Shown: positions 1-5,390 of the stretch, in pieces | Layout of the letters: each line of letters starts with the position of its first letter | How positions within the stretch are numbered: the first letter of the stretch is position 1 | Source of the DNA: Flavobacteriales bacterium | GTDB lineage: Bacteria > Bacteroidota > Bacteroidia > Flavobacteriales > Flavobacteriaceae | Length of the DNA stretch: 5,390 bases | Direction of reading: 5' to 3' | Assembly (NCBI GenBank): GCA_027032855.1 | Contig: JALVLX010000059.1 | Span: 1 to 5,390, forward strand | Made by a program: the position numbers and the translations under genes | The notes under the pieces: generated by a model | Told to the model about the DNA's origin: nothing | The model's input: only the letters and a program-made list of their open reading frames with translations | Database searches by the model: none

Positions 1-647
1 TAGGTGTTTTGATAGACGATTTGATTATCAAAGGCGTGGACGAACCTTACCGAATGTTTACCAGTCGTGCCGAATACCGTACCTTGTTGCGTCAAGACAA
101 TGCGGATATTCGTCTGACGCCTTTATCACATGCCATTGGCTTGGCATCGGACGAACGCCTCAAAAGAGTAGAGGAGAAGCTCAAAAAAACGGAACTGGTG
201 TTGGATTTCTTTAAAAAACAAAGCGTTAAACCGGACGAAATTAATCCAATTTTAAACAGCAAAAACTCCTCACCGGTCAAGCAGCAGATGAAACTCTTTA
301 AAATTGCTTCGCGTCCGCAACTCAATTTTGATGATTTGATGCAAATAGAGTCGGTAAAAGAATTTGTAGAGCAAAACCAAATAGATGATGCCGTCAAAGA
401 ACAAGCCGAAATTCACCTCAAATATGCCGGTTATATCGAAAAAGAAAAATTGAATGCCGATAAACTCAACCGTTTGGAAAACATTACCATACCGGATGAT
501 TTTGACTATTCTAAAATTAAATCCATTTCTTTCGAAGGTCGCGAAAAGTTGATGAAAATCCGTCCCAAAACCATCGCCCAAGCCGGTCGTATCAGTGGCG
601 TTTCTCCAAGTGATATTTCCGTATTATTGGTTTATATGGGACGGTAA
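1..647 (+). CDS. mnmG: MnmG (GidA), tRNA uridine-34 carboxymethylaminomethyl synthesis enzyme, C-terminal part
   Basis: MnmG is an FAD-dependent cytoplasmic enzyme. With the GTPase MnmE it installs the (carboxymethyl)aminomethyl group at C5 of wobble uridine 34 in certain tRNAs. The reading frame is already open at base 3 (G-V-L-I-D-D-L), so the gene begins upstream of the window. About 214 of the usual roughly 620 residues are present. Numbering from the TTG at position 9, which is internal and not a start, the family signature EPYRMFTSRAEYR lies at residues 12-24, followed by DNADIRLT. A charged helical stretch covers about 45-150. The end carries IPDDFDYSKI (151-160), RPKTIAQAGRISGVSP (175-190) and a terminal SDISVLLVYMGR. 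In the family this helical C-terminal domain binds MnmE and tRNA. Only the end of the FAD-domain side is visible. The frame is intact to its TAA stop. It converges on the SPFH gene 272 bp away. Identification is confident from these motifs alone. Confidence 0.96.
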   Translation, partial: GVLIDDLIIKGVDEPYRMFTSRAEYRTLLRQDNADIRLTPLSHAIGLASDERLKRVEEKLKKTELVLDFFKKQSVKPDEINPILNSKNSSPVKQQMKLFKIASRPQLNFDDLMQIESVKEFVEQNQIDDAVKEQAEIHLKYAGYIEKEKLNADKLNRLENITIPDDFDYSKIKSISFEGREKLMKIRPKTIAQAGRISGVSPSDISVLLVYMGR

Positions 648-692
648 GGTGGCTGAGTGTTCCGAGTATGCGAGGAACGTACCGAAGCCACC
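648..692 (+). repeat. Stem-loop repeat directly after the mnmG stop codon
   Basis: The element begins on the base after the mnmG TAA. Outer arms GGTGGCT (648-654) and AGCCACC (686-692) are perfectly complementary. Inner arms GTTCC (659-663) and GGAAC (674-678) close a 10-nt loop. There is no T-run, so it is not a classical intrinsic terminator, but a structure here could stabilise or end the mnmG transcript. It shares ordered blocks (GCTGAGTG, GAGGAACG, GTACCGA, then GCCGG up to about 702) with the minus strand of the repeats at 809-889 and 1952-2028, so I take it as a diverged member of that family in opposite orientation. Confidence 0.7.
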
Positions 693-704
693 GAAGCGCC
701 GGTT

Positions 705-738
705 ATTTCGAAGTGAGATTTCTCACTTCGTTCGAAAT
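705..738. repeat. Near-perfect palindrome, possible hairpin between convergent genes
   Basis: Outer arms ATTTCGAA (705-712) and TTCGAAAT (731-738) pair perfectly. Inner arms GTGAGA (713-718) and TCTCAC (721-726) pair perfectly around a TT loop. A 4-nt bulge (TTCG, 727-730) lies on the 3' side. An alternative register pairs GAAGTGAGA with TCTCACTTC. The same style of palindrome is, from memory, common between genes in Bacteroidota. It sits between two convergent genes and would fold on either strand, so a bidirectional transcript-end role is possible, though no U-tract follows it. Confidence 0.75.
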
Positions 739-770
739 GACAATCTCTCCGAACTTTCCACTAAAAAAAT

Positions 771-798
771 CGCCAATCTGAAATCGCCAATCGAAAAT
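771..798. repeat. Two tandem 14-bp units
   Basis: CGCCAATCTGAAAT (771-784) is followed immediately by CGCCAATCGAAAAT (785-798). The units differ at two positions, and a third partial unit, CTGAAAA, follows. The stretch lies between the palindrome at 705-738 and the long repeat at 809-889. No function is apparent. Confidence 0.6.
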
Positions 799-808
799 CT
801 GAAAACAA

Positions 809-889
809 TTTCAAACCCGGCAGGCACCTCGGTACATTTTTGCTCGTCCCTCACAAAACCACTCGGCGACCTACCTCCGCACTTTCCAC
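809..889 (-). repeat. Intergenic repeat copy A, downstream of the SPFH gene
   Basis: This copy matches 1952-2028 at about 70 of 77 aligned positions, with one 4-nt insertion (CAGG or equivalent after CCGG at 820). Most differences are transitions. Read on the minus strand it contains TTTTGT, a 9-nt loop GAGGGACGA, and GCAAAA, a short hairpin with one G-U pair. On the plus strand the same position would be a C-A mismatch. I therefore assign it to the minus strand, tentatively. No open reading frame in it is credible. Confidence 0.8.
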
Positions 890-919
890 TCAATTACTCC
901 ATTTGACACTAGCTACACA

Positions 920-1864
920 TTACTCGTCACTCTCCGGCGTTTCATTATCCGCATTATTTATTTTATTGGCAGCAACCAAAGACACAACCATATCATTAAG
1001 CATTTCGCTGGCTGCATTTGGATTGTTCGGTAGTAAAATCAAATTGGATTTAGTATCTTGACCGATAGCTTGTAGTGTGTCGTAGTGTTGGGTAATAACA
1101 ATAAGGGCTGACGCTTCTTGCGGATTGATACCGGCACGATTCAGCACATCAACGGATTCTTCAAGTCCGCGGGCAATTTCACGACGTTGGTCGGCAATAC
1201 CTTTACCTTGCAAGCGTTTGCTTTCTGCTTCTGCTTTAGCACGTTCTACGATTAAGATACGTTGCGCATCTCCTTCGTATTGTGCTGCAACTTTTTCGCG
1301 TTCTGCAGCGTTGATACGGTTCATGGCGGCTTTTACTTGCGCATCCGGGTCAATATCGGTGACCAGGGTTTTGATAATATTGTACCCGTATTCCATCATA
1401 GCATCGTTCAGTTCGCTTTTGATGGCGATAGCAATATCATCTTTGCGTTCAAAAACGTCGTCCAAGCGCATTTTAGGCACTTCTGCGCGCACAACGTCAA
1501 AAATATAGGATGTAATCTGGGCAGAAGGATCTTCAAGCTTGTAATAAGCGTCTTTGACACGATCTTTAGGTATTTGAAACTGGGTAGAAACTTTCAGGTG
1601 GACAAATACGTCATCTTTGGTTTTAGTTTCCACGATAACATCCAGTTGTTGAATACGTAAGTTAATAGGACGTGATTTGGTATCGATTAGAGGCACTTTA
1701 AAGTTTAATCCGGCATAACGTACCGAATGAAACTTTCCTAAGCGTTCAATAATTGTTGCTGTTTGTTGTTTTACAATAAACAATCCGGTTGCTAAAATGA
1801 TAATAGCTAAAAATACTAAAATAGGTGTTGCAATCATAATAAATTTGTTTTTAAGATTTGTCAT
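920..1864 (-). CDS. SPFH/Band 7 (stomatin/HIR-type) membrane-anchored protein
   Basis: SPFH proteins form large membrane-attached rings or cages and are linked to membrane microdomains, proteolysis control and stress responses. The substrate of this one cannot be told. The 314-residue protein has a short basic N-terminus and one transmembrane helix at about 9-31. The SPFH domain spans about 30-190 (RLGKFHSVRYAGLNFKVPLID at 41-61, AYYKLEDP at 106-113, EVPKMRLDDVF at 128-138, TDIDPD at 169-174). An Ala/Glu/Lys-rich helix with coiled-coil character follows at about 176-226 (NAAEREKVAAQYEGDAQRI, then AEAESKRLQGKGIADQRREI). The segment ASALIVITQHYDTLQAIG and the closing LLPN are typical of HIR/slipin members. 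The tail is acidic (ETPESDE). Length is normal for the group. The ATG at 1862-1864 is chosen because it gives the usual short cytoplasmic N-terminus; no Shine-Dalgarno is seen, and the leader is A/T-rich. No NfeD-type partner is adjacent. It is flanked by directly repeated intergenic elements. The family is secure; the subfamily is less so. Confidence 0.93.
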   Translation of the reverse strand: MTNLKNKFIMIATPILVFLAIIILATGLFIVKQQTATIIERLGKFHSVRYAGLNFKVPLIDTKSRPINLRIQQLDVIVETKTKDDVFVHLKVSTQFQIPKDRVKDAYYKLEDPSAQITSYIFDVVRAEVPKMRLDDVFERKDDIAIAIKSELNDAMMEYGYNIIKTLVTDIDPDAQVKAAMNRINAAEREKVAAQYEGDAQRILIVERAKAEAESKRLQGKGIADQRREIARGLEESVDVLNRAGINPQEASALIVITQHYDTLQAIGQDTKSNLILLPNNPNAASEMLNDMVVSLVAANKINNADNETPESDE

Positions 1865-1951
1865 TAAAAATACGAATAATTAGCAGAATTGTTACAAACA
1901 TTTCTCATTTCCCCTAAAAAAAAACATTCGTGCATTAGTGGCAAAAAAACG

Positions 1952-2028
1952 TTTCAAACCCGGCACCTCGGTACAATTTTGTTCGTTCCTCACAAAATCA
2001 CTCAGCGACCTACCTTCGCACATTCCAC
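1952..2028 (-). repeat. Intergenic repeat copy B, upstream of the SPFH gene
   Basis: This is the direct-repeat partner of 809-889, in the same orientation, with 7 substitutions and one 4-nt gap over 77 positions. It contains a perfect 7-bp hairpin: ATTTTGT (1976-1982), a 9-nt loop (1983-1991), and ACAAAAT (1992-1998). The copy lies about 90 bp upstream of the SPFH start codon. Together with copy A it brackets that gene. Confidence 0.8.
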
Positions 2029-2040
2029 AAATCACCAACA

Positions 2041-2061
2041 CATCGGACATCCGACATCGGA
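2041..2061. repeat. Heptamer tandem repeat, three units
   Basis: CATCGGA, CATCCGA and CATCGGA follow one another without gaps, then a partial CA. Copy number is low, and the tract is in noncoding sequence. No role is apparent. Confidence 0.6.
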
Positions 2062-2107
2062 CAATCTCCTCGCACTTTCCACTTTATCGCCTTCCACTAA
2101 CCACATC

Positions 2108-2134
2108 ACCAAATAACCGATTAACCAAATAACC
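2108..2134. repeat. Short direct repeat, 16-bp period
   Basis: ACCAAATAACC occurs at 2108-2118 and again at 2124-2134, separated by GATTA. The stretch is rich in A and C on the plus strand and lies immediately beside the terminator of the large minus-strand gene. Confidence 0.55.
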
Positions 2135-2137
2135 AAC

Positions 2138-2168
2138 AAAAAAAACCGGACAGTAAAAAACCGCCCGG
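2138..2168 (-). terminator. Rho-independent terminator of the large secreted-protein gene
   Basis: On the minus strand, 27 bp after the TAA stop at 2196-2198, the arms CCGGGCGG (2168-2161) and CTGTCCGG (2153-2146) form an 8-bp stem including two G-U pairs. The loop is TTTTTTA (2160-2154), and an unbroken run of eight T (2145-2138) follows. No T-run follows on the plus strand, so it acts in one direction. It separates this transcript from the SPFH gene further downstream. Confidence 0.88.
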
Positions 2169-2195
2169 CTATATAAAAAATTGATTTACAAAAAA

Positions 2196-5141
2196 TTATT
2201 TCACAATAATCCGCTTAATCTTTCCGGCTTCATTATTGCCAATACGTAACAAATAAACACCTTTGGCAACGTATTGCATATTCAAATCATAAGTGTATTT
2301 ACCGTTTTGGTTTTTCAAATTATGGTAAACGATTTGTTTACCGCCTACCGTATAAACTGTAAGCGTAACATCTTTGTTATATTTAGGACTATTGAGAGTT
2401 ACCAAGAAATGGTTGTTTTCTAAAGTTTGCAACATAATTTCATTTCCTGCAAACACATCAACACCACCAACCGGTTGAATATTAACTTTATAATCTTCGG
2501 TTTCGCCGTAGTTAACATCAGTACACGGATTGGGAACTGCGGCACGCCAATTGGTTCTCAAACGCATCAAATGTTCTCCAACAACGGCTGTAGTTGGAAT
2601 AGAAATGGAAAATGTATTTGTGTAAGTATTTGATACCATATTATCATTCGGACCAAATTCAAAATCGTCGATAATTATTTCATTATTTTCAAATGAATTA
2701 TTACCGTTAAAGTCTATCCAAGCCGTTAAGTGTTCTTGTGAATATTCAACGGAAACAGTCATTGAATAGCTATTGCCGGCAACTAAGTCGGTTGAGATAT
2801 TTGTATAATCTGAATAACCGCCACTACTACAAGAAGAGTTGTTATTTATTGTATTTAATTGTACATTACTGATTGCATCTCCGTAACTACAATCTCCGCT
2901 TGGTTGACATATATTGTGGGTGATAGTTGTTGAATAACTGTCATTTGAGTTGTCAACATCACCCGCTAAGTTTGTTTGGGCGGAAATTACATGATCTCCA
3001 ATGGCAGAAAAATCACCGTTTTGTGTAAAAGTATAAGTGCCGGTTGAGTTAGCTGTAAAAGGTCCGGGAGCAACTTCGTTAACTGTTTGTCCGTCTAAAG
3101 TATAGCTGACAGGAACGTTTGATTGGTCAGCTGCACCAAAATTGGTGATTTCAATTTGAATTTGTTCACTGTTTCCTAATCCGTTTCCTGATTGAGGCGT
3201 TAAAATATCGGTAACACCTACATCATTATCTTCTAAGTAGGTTACTTGAACGGTTGCAGAATCGTTAGTGTTATCCATATCTGTACTTAAAGCGGTACTT
3301 GCCGTAATAGTGTATGTATGTCCAACGGTTGACAAGTCTGCGGTAGTTGCAAAATTAAAACTGACAGTAGCACCGGGGGCAATTGTACCTGTATAGTTTT
3401 CTGTAACTACAGAACCTCCGTCTATCTGGTATTGAACAGGAAAGTTGCTAATTGATTGTAAACCGTAATTGGTAATTTCAACACTTACTTGCTCACTGTT
3501 AGACAAAGAACCTGAAACCGGTGATGTGATATTTGAAATACCGGCATCATAGTCCAAATCAGAAGCATACTTAAAGGCAGCTACTTGAACTGTACGTCCT
3601 TGATAGGTGAAATATTCACTGGTAAACCAAAATGTTTCATCATCAGTAGGGTCAACGGTCAATTGCGCGTAATCACCATAACGAATAGCAGAACTGGAAG
3701 TAACACCGTTGATAACAACATCCGGCGTAATGGTCATTTGATTAAGCGGATCGGTAGCCATTCTTCCGGTATAATGCAATTCAGGAACCTGATTTGTATC
3801 CGTAATTGTATAGCCTAATCCTATATTACCTCTTTTATCCATGTTGATAGAACCGGCAAAAGTATGGTGGTTACTGGGGTCAATGAAAGTGCCTTCTTGG
3901 TAGATATACCAAGGATCGCCATCATTGTCTTGACGTAATTCAAACCAACGGATACCGGCTTTTCCCATATTATCAGTATTGACAACAAAGTTTAAAACCG
4001 CCGAATTGTAATTGCCAAATCGACGATAATTGGTCATAAACATAACTGTTGCTTGCAGTGCATCAATATTAGTTCCGTTGGGTTGCGGTAAATTTTGCCA
4101 ACCACCGTTGTTGAAAACTCCGTTAAATGCCGTAGTTGGTAATTCTTGCGGATTGCTAATAGTCGAATTGTTAGGATTATTCCAATCTACATTAACATTC
4201 CAAATTTTTAAATGATCTTGATTAACACCTGACCATGAATCATCTTGCATATAAATGATAGGTGCATTGCCGGCAGGGGGCATTTGGTTTCCATTAACAT
4301 TAAAACCTGACGGAGAATAGAAACTGTTAACATGAATACCCGGAAGTGGAAATCCAAGCATTTGTGCAGTTGTGTCACCGTTAATCATTTTGTCTCTTTC
4401 AAATGCAAAAACTACATTATCTGTTCCGGCTGTTCCTGCGTCTTTATTGGTGGTAGCATAATATCCGTCACTCCAAACAGAAAATTTAGGATAATCAGCC
4501 GCGTGCGGTGATGGAGGTGGAGCTGATCCGGGAATTGAAAATGCATATACATACCAACCGCCGTTAACAGGATCGGAAGTTTGACTGACTGCTATCAATA
4601 ATTTATTGGGTGTATGTGAAATATCAAAGTTTGTAATCAAAAAACGATCGGCAAACTGGTCATACAAGACGATAGGGTCTCCGTCACTGCTATGTCCGGG
4701 GAAAAGCGTGTTTAAAGACGCAGCGTTGGTCAAAGGGTTACCGCTTTTATCAAAAATTTTAAAACCAATATTCCAAGCAGCTACATAGTGGTTAGGACCT
4801 GCCGCACCTGTAGGGTCAGAGGGCGTTGCTCCGTTATTAGTTGCTTGAAAAGTCAAACTGGGGGTTCTTACAGGGTGTGATAAACTATGCCCCGGTTTTT
4901 GTAATAAAGGGTCGTTCCCTTTAGGAAAACCTTTGCCCGGAACAATAATGTTTTGGCCGGAACGACGTTTCGGATTAATTTCACGATTATCAATGTCCGG
5001 TGCCGGAATAGTCTTAAGTGTACTTAAAGCCGGAACAATCTGAACCGGATCGGATTGTATCACAAAATTGGGATGTTTTTGTGCGTTGAGGTTAATGCTT
5101 GTCAGCAAAAACATCAGTAGGGTTAAAGAAAATATTCTCAT
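2196..5141 (-). CDS. Large T9SS-exported protein: propeller-like N-terminus, two CARDB-like, GEVED and sorting domains
   Basis: This 981-residue protein is probably released outside the cell or fixed to its surface. Residues 1-20 are a signal peptide (hydrophobic core, cleavage likely LNA|Q). About 22-95 is a Pro-rich linker-like stretch. About 96-527 is a globular region starting at ATPSDPTGAAGPNHYVAAWN (105-124) with repeated aromatic/Asp-rich strands; it resembles a beta-propeller, and I see no HExxH or other catalytic signature. Two homologous CARDB-like Ig-type modules follow, about 531-637 (SLSNSEQVSVEITNYG) and 638-742 (GLGNSEQIQIEITNFG). A GEVED module occupies about 745-888 (AWIDFNGNNSFENNE at 807-821, GETEDYKV at 879-886). 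The T9SS type A sorting domain is about 905-981, ending GVYLLRI...KIKRIIVK. All four cysteines (745, 751, 771, 873) fall in the GEVED part. The ATG is chosen for the ideal signal peptide and the promoter just upstream. Such architectures occur in adhesins and secreted enzymes; the actual activity is unknown. Confidence 0.94.
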   Translation of the reverse strand: MRIFSLTLLMFLLTSINLNAQKHPNFVIQSDPVQIVPALSTLKTIPAPDIDNREINPKRRSGQNIIVPGKGFPKGNDPLLQKPGHSLSHPVRTPSLTFQATNNGATPSDPTGAAGPNHYVAAWNIGFKIFDKSGNPLTNAASLNTLFPGHSSDGDPIVLYDQFADRFLITNFDISHTPNKLLIAVSQTSDPVNGGWYVYAFSIPGSAPPPSPHAADYPKFSVWSDGYYATTNKDAGTAGTDNVVFAFERDKMINGDTTAQMLGFPLPGIHVNSFYSPSGFNVNGNQMPPAGNAPIIYMQDDSWSGVNQDHLKIWNVNVDWNNPNNSTISNPQELPTTAFNGVFNNGGWQNLPQPNGTNIDALQATVMFMTNYRRFGNYNSAVLNFVVNTDNMGKAGIRWFELRQDNDGDPWYIYQEGTFIDPSNHHTFAGSINMDKRGNIGLGYTITDTNQVPELHYTGRMATDPLNQMTITPDVVINGVTSSSAIRYGDYAQLTVDPTDDETFWFTSEYFTYQGRTVQVAAFKYASDLDYDAGISNITSPVSGSLSNSEQVSVEITNYGLQSISNFPVQYQIDGGSVVTENYTGTIAPGATVSFNFATTADLSTVGHTYTITASTALSTDMDNTNDSATVQVTYLEDNDVGVTDILTPQSGNGLGNSEQIQIEITNFGAADQSNVPVSYTLDGQTVNEVAPGPFTANSTGTYTFTQNGDFSAIGDHVISAQTNLAGDVDNSNDSYSTTITHNICQPSGDCSYGDAISNVQLNTINNNSSCSSGGYSDYTNISTDLVAGNSYSMTVSVEYSQEHLTAWIDFNGNNSFENNEIIIDDFEFGPNDNMVSNTYTNTFSISIPTTAVVGEHLMRLRTNWRAAVPNPCTDVNYGETEDYKVNIQPVGGVDVFAGNEIMLQTLENNHFLVTLNSPKYNKDVTLTVYTVGGKQIVYHNLKNQNGKYTYDLNMQYVAKGVYLLRIGNNEAGKIKRIIVK

Positions 5142-5175
5142 AAATTGTGTTTTTAGTTAATAATTATGCTTGATT

Positions 5176-5184
5176 GCAAATTTA
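5176..5184 (-). promoter_or_regulatory. Bacteroidota-type -7 promoter box (TAAATTTGC)
   Basis: On the minus strand TAAATTTGC matches the TAnnTTTG -7 consensus of the Bacteroidota primary sigma factor exactly. It lies 34 bp before the ATG of the large secreted-protein gene. Transcription from it would start near 5170 and give a leader of roughly 25-30 nt without a Shine-Dalgarno, which is normal for the phylum. A clear TTTG -33 box is missing. A T9 tract on the minus strand (5209-5201) sits in about that position. Confidence 0.65.
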
Positions 5185-5305
5185 TACAATTTTATCAGAT
5201 AAAAAAAAAGATTATTTAATTGACAATTAATCTCATGTTTTCCGCACTTTCACCTAAAAAAAAATCTGAAATCTATTATATAACTTAAACTTTAATATTT
5301 TGAAT

Positions 5306-5390
5306 ATCGAACAAGGATTAACGATTTAAGATTTTAGAAGTACTGTTTAAAAAAACTTCTAAAATCGACGTTCCTTGATCGGTGTTCGGT
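5306..5390. repeat. Long imperfect inverted repeat with a perfect 12-bp core, running to the window edge
   Basis: Core arms GATTTTAGAAGT (5330-5341) and ACTTCTAAAATC (5355-5366) are perfectly complementary around a 13-nt loop. Further out, AAGG (5313-5316 region) can pair with CCTT (5372-5375 region), and ATCGAACA (5306-5313) pairs with TGTTCGGT (5383-5390) with one G-T. The match reaches the last base, so the element may continue. It lies about 165 bp upstream of the secreted-protein gene. It could be a terminator-like end of a neighbouring gene, a palindromic intergenic repeat, or a remnant mobile-element end. I see no coding potential. Confidence 0.7.

Larger units (their letters stand above)
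1865..2195. other. Repeat-rich gap between the two minus-strand genes
   Basis: This 331-bp stretch has no gene I can support. From left to right it holds the A/T-rich leader of the SPFH gene (about 1865-1900), an A9 tract (1916-1924), intergenic repeat copy B (1952-2028), a CATCSGA heptamer run (2041-2061), a TCCTCGCACTTTCCACT motif (2067-2083), a 16-bp-period A/C-rich repeat (2108-2134) and the terminator of the large secreted-protein gene (2138-2168). The short open frames crossing it translate the repeats and are unlikely to be real. Confidence 0.7.

Noticed and set aside
92..581. Two minus-strand open frames opposite mnmG
   Set aside because: These are antisense shadows; the plus strand encodes clear MnmG signatures throughout.
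771..889. CRISPR-like or other regular array
   Set aside because: The units are too short, too few and directly abutting, with no repeat-spacer pattern.
595..906. 103-residue plus-strand open frame overlapping the mnmG end
   Set aside because: It begins inside mnmG in another frame and then crosses the hairpins and repeat copy A. No protein family is recognisable.
840..1061. Open frame on the plus strand that starts in repeat copy A and runs into the end of the SPFH gene
   Set aside because: Its first part (LVPHKTTRRPTSALST) is matched by FVPHKITQRPTFAHST from repeat copy B, but a second frame of the same repeats is equally alike, so the conservation is at the DNA level. The rest is antisense to the SPFH gene.
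1125..1660. Two plus-strand open frames opposite the SPFH gene
   Set aside because: These are antisense shadows of a gene with strong family motifs on the other strand.
1871..1898. Possible promoter of the SPFH gene (TTTG at 1898-1895 and TAATTATTCG at 1882-1873 on the minus strand)
   Set aside because: The -7 part does not fit TAnnTTTG and the spacing is off, so it does not meet the standard set by the box at 5176-5184.
809..2028. Composite mobile element made of the direct repeats and the SPFH gene
   Set aside because: The repeats are short, there is no transposase, no terminal inverted repeats or target duplications are visible, and SPFH is not typical cargo. I keep only the repeat-pair observation.
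1889..2116. 75-residue open frame in the gap upstream of the SPFH gene
   Set aside because: It is a translation of the repeat, the heptamer run and low-complexity sequence; there is no domain, no promoter and no leader worth naming.

Overview
The window looks like chromosomal DNA from a member of the Bacteroidota, most probably the Flavobacteriia. Four things point there. The 981-residue secreted protein ends in a type IX secretion (T9SS) sorting domain. The start codons lack Shine-Dalgarno sequences and have A/T-rich leaders instead. A clean TAnnTTTG-type -7 box precedes the secreted-protein gene. The gaps carry short palindromic repeats of a style I associate with flavobacterial genomes. 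The assignment is inferred from these traits; no database search was possible.

There are three protein genes. Positions 1-647 (+) hold the C-terminal third of mnmG (gidA), a tRNA-modification enzyme, cut by the window's left edge. Positions 920-1864 (-) hold a complete membrane-anchored SPFH/Band 7 protein of the stomatin/HIR type. Positions 2196-5141 (-) hold a complete, large, exported multidomain protein: signal peptide, a long N-terminal region probably of beta-propeller type, two tandem CARDB-like modules, a GEVED module and a T9SS sorting tail. A well-formed rho-independent terminator follows that gene. mnmG and the SPFH gene are convergent. The two minus-strand genes are separated by 331 bp that contains a terminator, so they are probably transcribed separately. 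Nothing suggests that the three genes act in one pathway.

The three gaps (648-919, 1865-2195, 5142-5390) contain no credible genes but are dense in repeats. A 77-81 bp element occurs as a direct pair on either side of the SPFH gene, and a diverged inverted relative starts right after the mnmG stop codon. There is also a near-perfect palindrome at 705-738, a short motif (consensus TCCGCACTTTCCACT) present in all three gaps, small tandem repeats, and a perfect 12-bp inverted repeat inside a longer imperfect palindrome at the right edge. This intergenic repeat system is the least explained part of the window. I found no sign of CRISPR, phage, defence or biosynthetic genes, and no RNA gene.
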